Of a DNA stretch of 36,266 nucleotides, positions 16,973 to 27,459 are shown piece by piece. This DNA is from Bacteroidales bacterium (lineage in GTDB: Bacteria > Bacteroidota > Bacteroidia > Bacteroidales > UBA932). The position numbers and the translations under genes were made by a program. Under the pieces are notes generated by a model that did not search any database, was not told the origin of the DNA, and was given only the letters and a program-made list of their open reading frames with translations. Each line of letters starts with the position of its first letter. Position 1 is the first letter of the stretch. The DNA is taken from contig JAFXNQ010000021.1 in assembly GCA_017529425.1 (NCBI GenBank), forward strand, positions 1 through 36,266. The letters are read 5' to 3'.

Positions 16973-19318
16973 ATGAAACGCATTGTTACCACAGTTCTGA
17001 TCTCTCTGATTACGGTATTTGCCGGCTATGCCCAGCGCCCCAAAGTGGCGGTCGTGCTCAGCGGCGGCGGTGCAAAGGGTGCGGCGCATGTGGGTGTGCT
17101 GCGAGTGCTTGAAGAGTATGGTATTCCGGTGGATATCATCACCGGTACAAGCATGGGGGCCCTCATCGGTGGCCTTTATGCCGTTGGTAATTCAGTGGAC
17201 GAACTGGACAGCCTGCTTACCACGCAGGACTGGAATTATGTGATAAGCGGTGCCGCAAAGCGCGACGAGATATCGTTCGAGCACCGTACCGACAGGTCTA
17301 AATATTTGATACAGGTTCCATTTGGCCTGGACTGGAGTTCGGCTTTGAGCCACAGGCCGCGCAATAATGTGGAATCCGGAGAGGAAGAGGATGCCGGCAC
17401 TGGCGCTCAATCCCCTGCTGGCGGCAGTTTTATCAGTCTCGCCCCTGAAGGTCAGGCGAAAGGTATAATGCCCCTTAGCCTGATGGCGGGTCAGAACATA
17501 TATAATCTTCTCTCCGACTGTACGGTGGGCTATCACGACCCGTGCGATTTCAACACGCTGCCGATTCCCTTCGCCTGTGTGGCTGTGGATCTGGTATCTG
17601 GGCGAGAGGTGGTGCTCACCAACGGCCGTCTTCCAATCGCTCTGCGCGCATCGATGGCCATTCCCGGCGTATTCGCCCCGGTCAAGACCGATAACATGGT
17701 GCTGGTGGACGGCGGAGTGAAGAACAATTTCCCGGTGGACGTTGCGCGCCAGATGGGGGCTGATATCATCATCGGCGTGAGATTCCCCTCCGACGGAGTC
17801 GCACCAGATTATAACGACCTGGCCAACATGCTCTCCCGCGTGGCCAAGGTGGCAATGGCGGTGAAAACTGAAGAGGAGATTGCCGACACTGACATACTTA
17901 TCGTGCCTGAGATAGGAAAATTCGGAACGATGAGCTTTGACAATGCCAGCCTGCGGACCCTGATAGACAACGGCGAGGCGGCGGCAAGGGCGGCTGCTCC
18001 CAAACTGCTGGAGCTGCGGGACTATCTCAAGAAGAAAGAGCAGGAACATTCAGAGGCCTTTGTAGGGCCGTTGCCGGCCCCAAATCAGGCCACCAAGGCT
18101 ACCAAGATGAGCGATACCATAACCCTGGCATCCATCAAATTCGTGGGCTTGAGCGACAAGGATGAGGCTTATGTCACCCGCAACTTCCCGTTGAAAACGG
18201 ATAAGAAAATATCCATCAGCGATATAGAGGATGCAGCAAATGAACTTTACGCTACAAAGGCGTATTCTTCCGTGGTCTATTCCCTTGGCGGAAATAAATC
18301 TCCGTTTGACCTTACAATGACGATGGTCCCCAACCGTAACAACCGTCTGGGCCTGGGACTGCGATTTGACACGGAGGAGGTCTCTACAATCCTGGTGGGT
18401 GTGGGTTTCAACTATAACAGGCTTTATGGTCACCGCCTGGCTATCAACGCCCGCCTGGCTAACTATTATCATCTTGATATACACTACTCATACCTCGGAC
18501 GCAGTCAGGGCCGCTTTGATGCCGGTTATGGGTTGAGACATTATGGTCTCTCAATGTTCTCGGATGCCGGCACAAAAAGCACGATAGACTATCTCCAGAA
18601 TAATTTTAACCTGGGTATCTCTACAGGACGGCTTCGTCGCGGCATTGTTCAGTTCGGTCTTCTGGGCCGTGTATATTATTACCGAACCCCTCTTGACTAT
18701 CCGCCTGTCCCTTCACCGTACGATGTGGACGAAAACAGAGTGGCATTCGCAGGGCCGTATGTCAGCATCAATATGGATCATCTGGACAATGTCTGGTTCC
18801 CCAAGAGGGGTGTAAAGCTGGCTTTTGATGCGGCGTTTTACTCTGAACTTAAGACGGGGGAGGTGTATAAACCGGTTTTGGATGCGGCACTCTCCTTCAA
18901 ATATGTGGGCTCTATCGGGCGGCTCTCTATATCACCGTTCATCTATAGCAGGGTGCTTGTGGGCAACGACATCCCGGTGATTATGGCAAACAGCATCGGA
19001 GGCAATCAGGCAGGGCGTTATACTGAACACCAGATACCGTTTTATGGTACTACCGGCTGTATGGTTATGGAACCTATGGTGGCTGTGGCGGGCCTGGACT
19101 TGCGATATAATATTATGAAGAGCCACTACTTGATTCTGTCTGGCAATTTTGCCAAGGACGGTCATGATCCGGGCAGTTTTATTGACAGCCGCCTGGCTTC
19201 CGGCGTCCGTCTTGGCTATGCCTACGATTTTGTTGCAGGTCCTCTGGAGTTCAACCTGAACTGGAACAGTGTCACCCGCCGGGTCGGGGCTTATCTCAGC
19301 TTTGGCTACTGGTTCTAA
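16973..19318 (+). CDS. Patatin-like phospholipase with C-terminal BamA/TamA barrel
   Basis: 781 residues. A signal peptide (residues 1-20, ending GYAQ) leads into a patatin domain: oxyanion loop GGGAKG at 31-36, nucleophile Ser60 in GTSMG, and the dyad Asp246 in VDGG. A POTRA-like segment (about 385-460) and an outer-membrane beta-barrel of the BamA/TamA type follow to the end, closing with aromatic FGYWF. This is the type V-like, self-secreted architecture of PlpD, in which a phospholipase is tethered to its own barrel, common in Bacteroidetes. It would act at the outer membrane on phospholipids. An acidic and glycine-rich stretch (about residues 133-155, EEEDAG then SPAGGS) may be a lineage-specific loop. 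Confidence 0.9.
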   Translation: MKRIVTTVLISLITVFAGYAQRPKVAVVLSGGGAKGAAHVGVLRVLEEYGIPVDIITGTSMGALIGGLYAVGNSVDELDSLLTTQDWNYVISGAAKRDEISFEHRTDRSKYLIQVPFGLDWSSALSHRPRNNVESGEEEDAGTGAQSPAGGSFISLAPEGQAKGIMPLSLMAGQNIYNLLSDCTVGYHDPCDFNTLPIPFACVAVDLVSGREVVLTNGRLPIALRASMAIPGVFAPVKTDNMVLVDGGVKNNFPVDVARQMGADIIIGVRFPSDGVAPDYNDLANMLSRVAKVAMAVKTEEEIADTDILIVPEIGKFGTMSFDNASLRTLIDNGEAAARAAAPKLLELRDYLKKKEQEHSEAFVGPLPAPNQATKATKMSDTITLASIKFVGLSDKDEAYVTRNFPLKTDKKISISDIEDAANELYATKAYSSVVYSLGGNKSPFDLTMTMVPNRNNRLGLGLRFDTEEVSTILVGVGFNYNRLYGHRLAINARLANYYHLDIHYSYLGRSQGRFDAGYGLRHYGLSMFSDAGTKSTIDYLQNNFNLGISTGRLRRGIVQFGLLGRVYYYRTPLDYPPVPSPYDVDENRVAFAGPYVSINMDHLDNVWFPKRGVKLAFDAAFYSELKTGEVYKPVLDAALSFKYVGSIGRLSISPFIYSRVLVGNDIPVIMANSIGGNQAGRYTEHQIPFYGTTGCMVMEPMVAVAGLDLRYNIMKSHYLILSGNFAKDGHDPGSFIDSRLASGVRLGYAYDFVAGPLEFNLNWNSVTRRVGAYLSFGYWF

Positions 19319-19329
19319 AAAGATCCACG

Positions 19330-19788
19330 ATGCAGCAGGAGAAGATATACAGCCGGCTGAGCAAGCTTTGCAGTGTCCGCGAATACTGCAAGGCAGATAT
19401 TGCCCGGAAGATAGAGCTTCTCAAAGGTGATGACGCTATTGACACGCAAGCGATTATTTCGCAACTTTGCAAGGATAAATACATTGATGAAAACAGATAT
19501 GCTGCGGCGTTTGCCCGCGACAAAAGCGCACTGCAGGGGTGGGGAGAGGCCAGGATCCGGATTGCCCTTGCCCGCAAGGGTCTGGACAGCGATTCCATCG
19601 CTTACGGTCTGGAGCAGATAGACTCCGGGAAGGCTCAGGCCAGGATGGAGAGTGTGCTCTCCGCCAAATTGCGCACAATCAAGGGTGAAGGGCAACAGGT
19701 CCTGGCAAAGTTGTTGAGGTATGGCACATCCCGCGGCTATTCGTATAACCAAATAAAGGCATTTTATGATAACGTCAGACGAGGTTAA
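19330..19788 (+). CDS. recX: Regulatory protein RecX
   Basis: 152 residues, built of three-helix repeats typical of RecX. The segment LCKDKYIDENRYAAAFARDK followed by ARIRIALARKGLDSDSI matches the family core. RecX caps and limits RecA filaments. The gene is not next to recA here, but lies about 4 kb away on the opposite strand. Its 3' end overlaps the true start of prfB by 23 bases. Confidence 0.88.
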   Translation: MQQEKIYSRLSKLCSVREYCKADIARKIELLKGDDAIDTQAIISQLCKDKYIDENRYAAAFARDKSALQGWGEARIRIALARKGLDSDSIAYGLEQIDSGKAQARMESVLSAKLRTIKGEGQQVLAKLLRYGTSRGYSYNQIKAFYDNVRRG

Positions 19789-20855
19789 TAAAATTGCACA
19801 GCGGTTGAAGACGTTGGGGAGGTATCTTTGACATACCTGCCAAGCTTCAACAGGTAGAGACAATGCACGCCTCCACTCTGGAAGGCGGCTTCTGGGACGA
19901 CCCCAAGGAGGCGGAGAAAACTCTCAAGAAAATTTCTGCCATTAAATTCTGGACCGACGGCTATGCCGCTTCTGAAAGTAAACTTGCGGACTTGCAGGTG
20001 CTCATGGAGTTTGGCGAAGATGCAGCCAGCGATGTGCAGGCGGCCTACGACGATTTGGTGGGCAGTGTGGAGGCGCTGGAGATGCGCAACATGCTATCTG
20101 CAGAGGGCGACAACCTGGGGGCGATACTGAAAATCAACAGCGGCGCCGGAGGCACCGAATCCAACGACTGGAGCGCAATGCTGATGCGTATGTACACCCG
20201 GTGGGCAGAACGCAACGGTTACAAGGTCTCCGTGGCGGATGTGCTGGAGGGCGAGGAGGCAGGCGTAAAAAGCGTTACCCTGGAGGTGGAGGGCGATTAT
20301 GCCTACGGCTACCTGAAGGGCGAGAGCGGAGTGCACCGCCTGGTGCGCATGTCCCCTTTCAACGCGCAGGGCAAGCGACAGACGTCGTTTTCTTCTGTAT
20401 TCGTATATCCTTTGGTAGATGATACCATCGAGATAGAGATTAACCCTGCCGACCTGGAGTGGGATACCTACCGCAGCAGCGGCGCGGGCGGGCAGAATGT
20501 GAATAAGGTGGAGACCGGGGTGCGGGTGAAGCATATCCCCACCGGCATCGTGGTGGAGAACACCGAGACCCGTTCGCAGCTGGACAACCGCCAGAATGCG
20601 CTGCGTATCCTCAAGAGCCACCTCTATGACCTGGAGCTCCAGAAGCGGCGCGAGAAGCAGGCGGAGCTCGAGGGGCAGAAAAAGCGCATTGAGTGGGGGA
20701 GTCAGATCCGCAACTACACCCTGCAACCCTTCCGGCTGGTGAAAGACCTGCGGACAGGTCATGAGACCAGCGACACCACCGGAGTGTTGGACGGCGACCT
20801 GAACGAGTTCATGAAACTCTATCTTATGCAAAACGGAAATAGTAATAACAATTAA
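19766..20855 (+). CDS. prfB: Peptide chain release factor 2 (programmed +1 frameshift)
   Basis: About 362 residues after frameshifting. The ATG at 19766 opens a 21-codon frame ending at TGA (19829-19831). A +1 shift at CTT-TGA-C resumes at GAC (19830) and continues to 20855. RF2 marks are SPF in RMSPFNAQ, the stop-codon tripeptide region, and GGQ in GAGGQNVNK, which triggers peptidyl-tRNA hydrolysis at UAA and UGA. A start placed at the ATG at 19863 would drop the first 33 residues and miss the frameshift. It overlaps recX by 23 bases and ends 4 bases before the fumarase. Confidence 0.96.
19816..19832 (+). promoter_or_regulatory. prfB: prfB programmed +1 frameshift site
   Basis: GGGGAGG (19816-19822) is an internal Shine-Dalgarno-like element spaced three bases from CTTTGAC (19826-19832). 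This is the same arrangement as in E. coli prfB. Slow reading of UGA when RF2 is scarce lets the ribosome slip +1, so RF2 controls its own level. Confidence 0.95.
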
Positions 20856-20859
20856 CGAT

Positions 20860-22473
20860 ATGGATTATTTTTTCGCACCGATGTTTCAACTCGGAAAAGA
20901 CACTACCGAGTATTATTGTTTGACCAAAGAGGGCGTAAGCGTCTCCGATTTTGAGGGCCACAAGATATTGAAGGTTGCCCCTGAAGCGCTTGAGGCACTC
21001 TCTCACGCCGCATTCCGCGACGTTAACTTTCTGCTGCGCCGCAGTCACAACCTCCAGGTAGCATCCATATTGAACGACCCAGAGGCGAGTGAAAACGACA
21101 AATATGTGGCTCTGACCATGCTTCGCAACGCCGAGGTGGCCTGCAAGGGGCAGCTCCCGTTCTGCCAGGATACCGGCACCGCCATTATCCACGGCGAGAA
21201 GGGGCAGCAGGTATGGACCGGCTTCTGCGACGAGGAGGCTCTCTCCAAGGGCGTCTATAAGACTTATACAGAGGAGAATCTGCGTTACAGCCAGAACGCT
21301 CCGCTGGATATGTACAACGAGGTCAACACCAAGTGCAACCTTCCCGCACAGATAGACATCGAGGCTTGTGAAGGTATGGAATACCGCTTCCTTTGCGTGG
21401 TCAAGGGCGGTGGCAGCGCCAACAAGACCTATCTCTACCAGGAGACCAAGGCGCGCATACAGAATCCAGGTACGCTGGTTCCGTTCCTCACCGAGAAGAT
21501 GCGCACCCTTGGTACCGCAGCGTGCCCTCCTTATCACATTGCATTTGTGATTGGCGGCACATCGGCAGAGAAGAACCTTCTCACGGTGAAGCTGGCTTCC
21601 ACCCACTATTATGATTCACTGCCCACTACAGGTGATGCTTCCGGCCGCGCTTTCCGCGACGTAGAACTGGAGAAACAGTTGCTTGAGGAGGCGCGCAAGA
21701 TAGGGCTCGGCGCTCAGTTTGGCGGCGTTGCATTCGCCCACGACATCCGCGTAATCCGCTTGCCGCGCCATGGCGCAAGCTGCCCCATCGGCCTGGGAGT
21801 AAGCTGCTCTGCAGACCGCAACATCAAGGCCAAGATCAATGCTGACGGCGTCTGGATTGAGAAGATGGACGACAAACCTTACGAGTTGATTCCGGAAGAG
21901 TTGCGTCGCTCAGGTGAGGGGAATGCGGTCCGCATCGACCTCAACCAGCCGATGAAGGATATATGCGCTACGCTCTCCAAGTATCCCGTTTCTACCCGTG
22001 TCAGCCTCAATGGTACCATCATCGTGGCTCGCGACATCGCCCACGCCAAGTTGAAAGCCCGTCTGGATGCTGGTGAAGATCTCCCCGCATATTTCAAGGA
22101 TCACCCGATTCTGTACGCAGGCCCCGCAAAGACCCCCAAGGGTATGCCTTGCGGCTCTATGGGCCCCACGACTGCCAACCGTATGGACCCGTACGTGGAT
22201 GAGTTCCAGGATCACGGCGGCTCAATGGTGATGATAGCCAAGGGCAACCGTACAAAAGTCGTGACCGATGCCTGCAAGAAACACGGCGGCTTCTATCTGG
22301 GCAGTATCGGCGGTCCCGCTGCCGTGCTCAGCATGAACAATATCAAGAGTATTGAGTGCGTGGAGTATCCAGAACTCGGGATGGAGGCTATATGGCGCAT
22401 CCAGGTGGAGGATTTCCCCGCATTCATACTGGTAGATGACAAGGGCAACGATTTCTTTGCCGGTAAATTATAG
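20860..22473 (+). CDS. Fumarate hydratase, class I (iron-sulfur)
   Basis: 537 residues in one chain, the typical class I FumA/FumB length, with N-terminal alpha and C-terminal beta regions fused. Recognisable segments include [10 protein letters not shown] (a cluster cysteine), [29 protein letters not shown] and [16 protein letters not shown]. It interconverts fumarate and malate using an oxygen-sensitive [4Fe-4S] cluster, in the reductive branch leading to succinate in anaerobic Bacteroidales. It begins 4 bases after prfB. Confidence 0.95.
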   Translation: MDYFFAPMFQLGKDTTEYYCLTKEGVSVSDFEGHKILKVAPEALEALSHAAFRDVNFLLRRSHNLQVASILNDPEASENDKYVALTMLRNAEVACKGQLPFCQDTGTAIIHGEKGQQVWTGFCDEEALSKGVYKTYTEENLRYSQNAPLDMYNEVNTKCNLPAQIDIEACEGMEYRFLCVVKGGGSANKTYLYQETKARIQNPGTLVPFLTEKMRTLGTAACPPYHIAFVIGGTSAEKNLLTVKLASTHYYDSLPTTGDASGRAFRDVELEKQLLEEARKIGLGAQFGGVAFAHDIRVIRLPRHGASCPIGLGVSCSADRNIKAKINADGVWIEKMDDKPYELIPEELRRSGEGNAVRIDLNQPMKDICATLSKYPVSTRVSLNGTIIVARDIAHAKLKARLDAGEDLPAYFKDHPILYAGPAKTPKGMPCGSMGPTTANRMDPYVDEFQDHGGSMVMIAKGNRTKVVTDACKKHGGFYLGSIGGPAAVLSMNNIKSIECVEYPELGMEAIWRIQVEDFPAFILVDDKGNDFFAGKL

Positions 22474-22478
22474 CAGTC

Positions 22479-23387
22479 ATGCTTGAGTGTAAGAATATTA
22501 CCAAACGGTTCGGCGATTTTGCGGCGCTCGACAATGTGTCGCTGCAGATTCCCGACGGTCAGATATTTGGCCTGCTGGGGCCCAACGGCGCCGGCAAGAC
22601 CACAATGATCCGCATTATTAACCGCATTACCATCCCCACTGAGGGGCGGGTGTTCTTTGACGGCAAGGTTGTGGACGACGATTTTGTCCGCAAGATAGGT
22701 TATCTGCCGGAAGAACGCGGCCTTTACAAGAAGATGAAGGTGGGCGAGCAGATGATGTATCTGGCGCGCCTCAAGGGGCTCAGCAAAGCCGAAGCAGAGG
22801 CCCAGCTGCGCAAGTGGTTTGTCAAATTCGGCATCCAGAGCTGGTGGAACAAGAAGGTGGAGGAGCTTTCCAAAGGTATGGCCCAGAAGGTGCAGTTCAT
22901 ATCTACAGTTGTCCACAAGCCCAAGCTGCTCATCCTGGACGAGCCTTTCTCCGGCTTTGACCCTGTGAACGCCCAGACTATCCGCAACGAGATTCTGAAG
23001 CTTAAGGACGAGGGGACAACTATAATCCTCTCTACCCATAACATGGAGTCGGTGGAGGAGTTGTGCGACAACATCGCTCTGATCAACAAATCCCGCCTGG
23101 TGGTAACCGGCGCCACCGACGATGTGCGTGAGCAGTACGGCTCGAATCAGGTGGAGCTCCTGTACAGGGGTGAGATGGCAAAGTGTGAAGAGGTCTTCTC
23201 CGTGGCCTTGCAGGAGCAGTTGCGTGATTGCAGCCGCGCCGTGCTGGACATAGCCGAAGGTCTCTCTATGAAGGACGTGCTTTCATCGCTTGCTGCAACA
23301 GACCTGGAAATTATCTCCGTAAGGAAAATGGTGCCCCGTATGAACGATATTTTTATCAAACTCGTAAGTGAATCTGCACAGAAATGA
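22479..23387 (+). CDS. ABC transporter ATP-binding protein (NatA-like)
   Basis: 302 residues. It carries Walker A GPNGAGKTT (about 32-40), a divergent signature LSKGMAQK, Walker B LLILDEP and the H-loop STH. A C-terminal extension of about 80 residues after the ATPase core is usual in the NatA/drug-export DUF4162-type group. It pairs with the permease gene that starts within its stop (ATGA), forming an export system; the substrate (Na+, drug, lipid or other) is not evident. Confidence 0.92.
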   Translation: MLECKNITKRFGDFAALDNVSLQIPDGQIFGLLGPNGAGKTTMIRIINRITIPTEGRVFFDGKVVDDDFVRKIGYLPEERGLYKKMKVGEQMMYLARLKGLSKAEAEAQLRKWFVKFGIQSWWNKKVEELSKGMAQKVQFISTVVHKPKLLILDEPFSGFDPVNAQTIRNEILKLKDEGTTIILSTHNMESVEELCDNIALINKSRLVVTGATDDVREQYGSNQVELLYRGEMAKCEEVFSVALQEQLRDCSRAVLDIAEGLSMKDVLSSLAATDLEIISVRKMVPRMNDIFIKLVSESAQK

Positions 23388-24727
23388 AACTCAGTAACAT
23401 AGGCCTTATAATAGGTCGCGAATATTCCACCCGGGTAAAGAAAAAATCGTTTATCCTGCTCACCATCCTCACTCCGGTACTGATGGCGGCGCTGATGTTT
23501 ATTCCGGTGCTCATAGCCCTTTATTCGGGTGAAGACAAGCAGGTTATCTCTTTTGTGGACAATACCGGCCTGCTGGAGGATTGCTTTGAGAGTTCTGGCA
23601 AGACAGAATATCGTTTCCTCCCAGTAGAAACCACCCGGGAGAGCATCAAGAATACCTTTGATACGTATGATTCTTCTACCCTGATTTATGTCTCTGCACT
23701 CGATTCAGCAGGTAATGCTGAGGTTACCGCATACTCCAGAGAGCCTCTGGGGATGGAAACCAAGGTGGCCATAGAGGGCAAAATCTCCGGTGCCCTGCGC
23801 GACCGCAAGCTGCAGCAGCTTGATATACAGAACTTTGACGAGATAATGGATAAAGTTCGCAGCGACGTCAAGATTGATGCATATACCCTGACCGACGAAG
23901 GGGAGGAGAAGAAGGACTCAGTGGAGATTTACATGATCATTGCATATGTCCTCAGCTTCCTCATTTATATGTTCGTTGCGGTATTCGGCTCCATGGTGAT
24001 GCGCGGAGTGATTGAGGAGAAGACCAACCGTATCGTGGAGGTCATTGTATCCAGCGTATCGTCGTTTGAACTGATGATGGGCAAGCTGATAGGCGTGGCT
24101 CTGGTGGCCTTGACTCAGTTTGCAATATGGATTATCCTGATAGGAGCGGTGATGTTTGGTCTGCAGGGGGTTATTTCCAGCAAGATGGCCGACAAGGTTG
24201 CCGATGTGACAACGGCTATGAATGATACCACTGTCGGGGTTCACCCCGATATGGGCAATCTGGGTGAGATATCGTCTATTATGGACCAGCTCTCCCAGAT
24301 TAATTTCGGGCAGATACTGTTGTGCTTCCTGATCTATTTTGTGCTGGGCTACCTGCTCTATGCGGCGATGTTTGCCGCGGTGGGTTCTGCGGTGGACAAC
24401 GAGGCTGACACCAATCAGCTCAGCCTCCCCATTACGATTCCGCTGATGATTGGCCTGTTCATAATGCTCCACACTTTCCAGCACCCTTCAAGCCAGTTGA
24501 GTATCTGGGCATCCATGATTCCGTTCACTTCGCCCATGGTGATGCTGGCCCGCATTCCGTTTGGAGTAGTGCCGGCATGGCAGCTGATACTCTCCATCTT
24601 CCTGCTTGTGGTGACATTCATCGCCATAGCGTGGGCATCTGCCAAGATATACCGGGTCGGTATTCTGACGTATGGCAAGAAGGCTACTTTTAAAGATTTG
24701 TTTAAATGGATGAAATACAGAGATTGA
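23384..24727 (+). CDS. ABC transporter permease (NatB-like, ABC-2 type)
   Basis: 447 residues. One N-terminal membrane helix (about 24-45) is followed by a large extracytoplasmic domain (about 50-180). A cluster of five or six helices follows from about 185 to 430, with the conserved VMRGVIEEKTNRIVEVIVSS segment between the first two, as in ABC-2 permeases. It is translationally coupled to the ATPase by a four-base overlap. The pair probably works as a homodimeric exporter in the inner membrane. Confidence 0.9.
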   Translation: MKLSNIGLIIGREYSTRVKKKSFILLTILTPVLMAALMFIPVLIALYSGEDKQVISFVDNTGLLEDCFESSGKTEYRFLPVETTRESIKNTFDTYDSSTLIYVSALDSAGNAEVTAYSREPLGMETKVAIEGKISGALRDRKLQQLDIQNFDEIMDKVRSDVKIDAYTLTDEGEEKKDSVEIYMIIAYVLSFLIYMFVAVFGSMVMRGVIEEKTNRIVEVIVSSVSSFELMMGKLIGVALVALTQFAIWIILIGAVMFGLQGVISSKMADKVADVTTAMNDTTVGVHPDMGNLGEISSIMDQLSQINFGQILLCFLIYFVLGYLLYAAMFAAVGSAVDNEADTNQLSLPITIPLMIGLFIMLHTFQHPSSQLSIWASMIPFTSPMVMLARIPFGVVPAWQLILSIFLLVVTFIAIAWASAKIYRVGILTYGKKATFKDLFKWMKYRD

Positions 24728-24728
24728 T

Positions 24729-25481
24729 ATGAAAAACTTAGTTATCGCTGCATTGGTATGCCTGCTGTGCGCCTGCGGCCCCAAGGGCTACTCCAGTTAT
24801 ACCTGGGAATACCATGAGCTTGATTCGCGATATGACGGCGGCACCGATACTTCTGTGCAGGAAGCTATCGCTGCCTATGATTCACTGATGGCCCCGCTTC
24901 AGGAGATTGTCTGCTACAGCAATGATGTCTATTCCAAGCAGTCTCCGGAAAGTGCACTCAGCAACTATTCAGTGGATGCCGTACGCAATTTTGCAGAGAA
25001 TTATACGGGTGGGCAGATAGATGTCGCCCTGCTCAATTTTGGAGGCATGCGTACGGATCTCCCCAAAGGTGCAGTCCGCGTGTACGACATCGTCTCCATA
25101 TTCCCTTTCAACAACTATCTCACTATTCTGGAGGTAAACGGCTCTACCCTCAAGAGTTTGTTTGACAGCTTTGCCCGCAGGCATAAGATGGAGGCACTTT
25201 CCGGTGTCCGGATGAAGATAGACGGGAACCGTGTGGCTGAGTGTACTGTAGCCGGCCGGAAAATTGATTTGAACCGGGTTTACAAGGTTGCCACCATAGA
25301 CTTCCTGGTGACCGGTGGTGACGGCATAGACTGGGGAGACGGAATCATTTCCCGTAATGATACCGGCATTCTGCTCCGCGACGTGATTATCGCTGAGATG
25401 AAAGAGGCTATGGCGGCCGGAAAGACGCTGGACCTGGCCAAAGACGGCCGTATTGTTATGACTAATACTGGGAGGAAGTAG
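24729..25481 (+). CDS. Lipoprotein, 5'-nucleotidase C-terminal domain
   Basis: 250 residues. The signal MKNLVIAALVCLLCAC gives a lipobox with Cys16. The body (about 95-235) is a stand-alone 5_nucleotid_C domain: VALLNFGGMRTDLPKG, then YDIVSIFPFNNYL, then ATIDFLVTGGDG. In a complete UshA-type enzyme this domain binds the nucleoside and follows the metallophosphatase domain. Here it is a separate gene placed before the metallophosphatase gene, two bases apart, so the two probably assemble into one periplasmic nucleotidase. Confidence 0.9.
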   Translation: MKNLVIAALVCLLCACGPKGYSSYTWEYHELDSRYDGGTDTSVQEAIAAYDSLMAPLQEIVCYSNDVYSKQSPESALSNYSVDAVRNFAENYTGGQIDVALLNFGGMRTDLPKGAVRVYDIVSIFPFNNYLTILEVNGSTLKSLFDSFARRHKMEALSGVRMKIDGNRVAECTVAGRKIDLNRVYKVATIDFLVTGGDGIDWGDGIISRNDTGILLRDVIIAEMKEAMAAGKTLDLAKDGRIVMTNTGRK

Positions 25482-25483
25482 TT

Positions 25484-26311
25484 ATGAAGCACATTATTAT
25501 TTCTATGTTGGTAATGGTTGCCATGTCGCTGCCGGTAAATGCACAGAAACTGGTGATTCTTCATACCAACGATACGCACAGCCAGATAGAGCCTGTGCGT
25601 GCCGGACGTAATGCCGGCAGCGGCGGAGTTGCCCGCAGAAAGCATTTCATTGACAGTGTCCGCGCAGAATACGGTGCAAACAAGGTGCTGCTGCTGGATG
25701 CTGGAGATTATAATCAGGGAACCCCCTATTTCAATATCGGTAAGGGCGATCTGGAGCGCGACCTGGTTAACCTGCTCGGTTATGATGCTGTGGCAATCGG
25801 CAACCACGAATTTGACAATGGCCAGGATGAGTTTGCCCGCAGACTCGCTGGGGCAAAATACCCCACGGTGTGTTGTAACTACGATTTCACCGGTACCCCG
25901 CTGGAGAGTTATGTAAAACCTTATGTGATTCTGAAGCGCGGCGGATTCAAGATCGGAATCATCGGTGCTACCGTCCGGTTGCGTGGCGTGGTTGCGGCCA
26001 AGAGCCTGGAAGGAATCGGGTCTCTGAATACTATAGACGAGGTAAACCGTTGGGCCGCATATCTCAAGGGGGAGAAGCGCTGCGACCTTGTGATACTTCT
26101 CTCGCATCTCGGGTTTGACGGAGGCAACGAAGACAACCCTTCCGACAAGATAGTGGCGGCCAACTCCCGCGACATCGATTTTATCATAGGCGGCCACAGC
26201 CATACCTTCCTGAAAGAGGCTGCAGAGGTAGAGAACCTGGACGGCGAGCTGGTGCCCATCGTCCAGGCAGGTTGCAAAGGGATAGAGATAGGGGAGCTTA
26301 AGATTTATTAG
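25484..26311 (+). CDS. Metallophosphatase, 5'-nucleotidase N-terminal domain
   Basis: 275 residues. A signal peptide ends near NAQ (about residue 21). Calcineurin-like metal-site motifs are complete: LHTNDTHSQ, LDAGDYNQG, GNHEFDNG, LSHLGFD and GGHSHTFL. These bind the dinuclear metal centre that hydrolyses nucleotide monophosphates in UshA-type enzymes. The protein ends soon after the last motif and lacks the C-terminal substrate domain, which is supplied by the gene immediately upstream. It is the last gene of the plus-strand run before efp. Confidence 0.92.
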   Translation: MKHIIISMLVMVAMSLPVNAQKLVILHTNDTHSQIEPVRAGRNAGSGGVARRKHFIDSVRAEYGANKVLLLDAGDYNQGTPYFNIGKGDLERDLVNLLGYDAVAIGNHEFDNGQDEFARRLAGAKYPTVCCNYDFTGTPLESYVKPYVILKRGGFKIGIIGATVRLRGVVAAKSLEGIGSLNTIDEVNRWAAYLKGEKRCDLVILLSHLGFDGGNEDNPSDKIVAANSRDIDFIIGGHSHTFLKEAAEVENLDGELVPIVQAGCKGIEIGELKIY

Positions 26312-26367
26312 ACTTTTGCCGTTACCATAGCGGGCCGCGGGCAAGATGCACGACATTTCAGCAGACC

Positions 26368-26400
26368 TTGCCGGCTAATTCAAATCTTTTATTACTTTTG
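26368..26400 (+). promoter_or_regulatory. Candidate Bacteroidetes promoter for efp
   Basis: TTG at 26368-26370 and TACTTTTG at 26393-26400 fit the TTG / TAnnTTTG pair with 22 bases between, one more than the usual range. The ATG follows 31 bases after the -7 box, which leaves a short leader. Confidence 0.55.
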
Positions 26401-26431
26401 TAAGTTAGAAACCGATTATTTGTAATATTAT

Positions 26432-27001
26432 ATGGCAACAACAGCTGATTTTAAAAACGGACTTTGCATAGATTTCAACGGCAAGCCGTGTTCTATCGTA
26501 TGGTTCCAGCACGTGAAGCCGGGCAAGGGCCCCGCTTTTGTCAAGTCTAAACTCCGCAACCTGGAGAACGGCCGCATCCTGGAGAAGACCTGGAACGCAG
26601 GCGAGAAGATTGAACTCATCACCGTGGAGCACCGCCCCTATCAGTACCTCTACAAAGATGAAGACGGTTTCAACTTTATGCATTCCGAGACCTTCGAGCA
26701 GGTTCACCTTGCCGAGAATATGATTGAGAACGCCGACCTTATGAAAGAGGGCCAGACCGTGGAGATGATATTCCTGGCTGGAGAAGAGGAGCGCTGTCTC
26801 ACCTGCGAGCTGCCCACCTACGTGGAGCTTGAGGTGACCTACACCGAGCCCGCCGTAAAGGGCGACACCGCATCTTCAAATGCCCTCAAGGAGTGTACCC
26901 TGGAGACCGGCGCCACCCTCATGGTGCCCTTGTTCATCAATCAGGGCGACAAGATCAGGGTAAACACAGTGGACCGTACCTACGGCGAGCGTGTGAAATA
27001 A
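26432..27001 (+). CDS. efp: Translation elongation factor P
   Basis: 189 residues, standard EF-P length with three beta-barrel domains. The tip of domain I reads KPGKGPAF, placing Lys32 at the position that is modified in many bacteria. It rescues ribosomes stalled at polyproline runs. It has its own promoter upstream and a strong terminator just after the stop, so it is probably a single-gene unit. Confidence 0.96.
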   Translation: MATTADFKNGLCIDFNGKPCSIVWFQHVKPGKGPAFVKSKLRNLENGRILEKTWNAGEKIELITVEHRPYQYLYKDEDGFNFMHSETFEQVHLAENMIENADLMKEGQTVEMIFLAGEEERCLTCELPTYVELEVTYTEPAVKGDTASSNALKECTLETGATLMVPLFINQGDKIRVNTVDRTYGERVK

Positions 27002-27021
27002 ACACTACTCTGTCTATGAAC

Positions 27022-27058
27022 AACAAACGGCTGCTTTTTCAGGCAGCCGTTTGTTTTA
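27022..27058. terminator. Terminator between efp and the convergent DUF4783 gene
   Basis: A 13-bp perfect stem (27022-27034 with 27043-27055) around an 8-base T-rich loop, with four T at 27054-27057. It ends efp transcripts and overlaps the stop codon of the convergent small gene. The A-run needed for strong termination in the other direction is weak. Confidence 0.85.
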
Positions 27059-27454
27059 CTGACGCTCTATCTTGATTTGAAGCACTTCGTTTCTGCCGGA
27101 AACTGTCTTTACGAATATCGTCACCCTGAACTGCGAGCCTCCCGCATCCAGATCGCCGGAGGCGTAGCTCATAGGCGGGCGGGAACTCTTATGCACAATT
27201 TTGAAGGATTTTGGGGTATAGTTGGTAAAGAAGTTGCGCATTATAAGCCGGGCCTGGTTGCGGTTGCAATTGTTTATCGTACCGAGAAGGTCTAGCTGCA
27301 AATTGTCTGCAAACCATACTGAAAGCTTGTCGCTGTCACCCGCCTCGAAATATTTGGCTATCGGGATAAACACATCGGCGTCATCTATTGCGCGGGCATC
27401 ATATTTGATAACCGAAGCAAGCAGCAACACAGAAATCAGCAGATATTTTTTCAT
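27056..27454 (-). CDS. DUF4783-family small exported protein
   Basis: 132 residues from the ATG at 27454, chosen because it opens with a signal peptide (MKKYLLISVLLLASV, cleavage near ARA). The frame is open further to 27547, but that lies inside rlmH. The mature part is a cystatin/NTF2-like fold candidate: FIPIAKYFEAGDSDKLSVWFADNLQLDLLG and a closing VTIFVKTVSGRNEVLQIKIER. I recall this as DUF4783, found in Bacteroidetes, with no known function. It is divergent from rlmH. Confidence 0.78.
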   Translation of the reverse strand: MKKYLLISVLLLASVIKYDARAIDDADVFIPIAKYFEAGDSDKLSVWFADNLQLDLLGTINNCNRNQARLIMRNFFTNYTPKSFKIVHKSSRPPMSYASGDLDAGGSQFRVTIFVKTVSGRNEVLQIKIERQ

Positions 27455-27459
27455 ACCTT

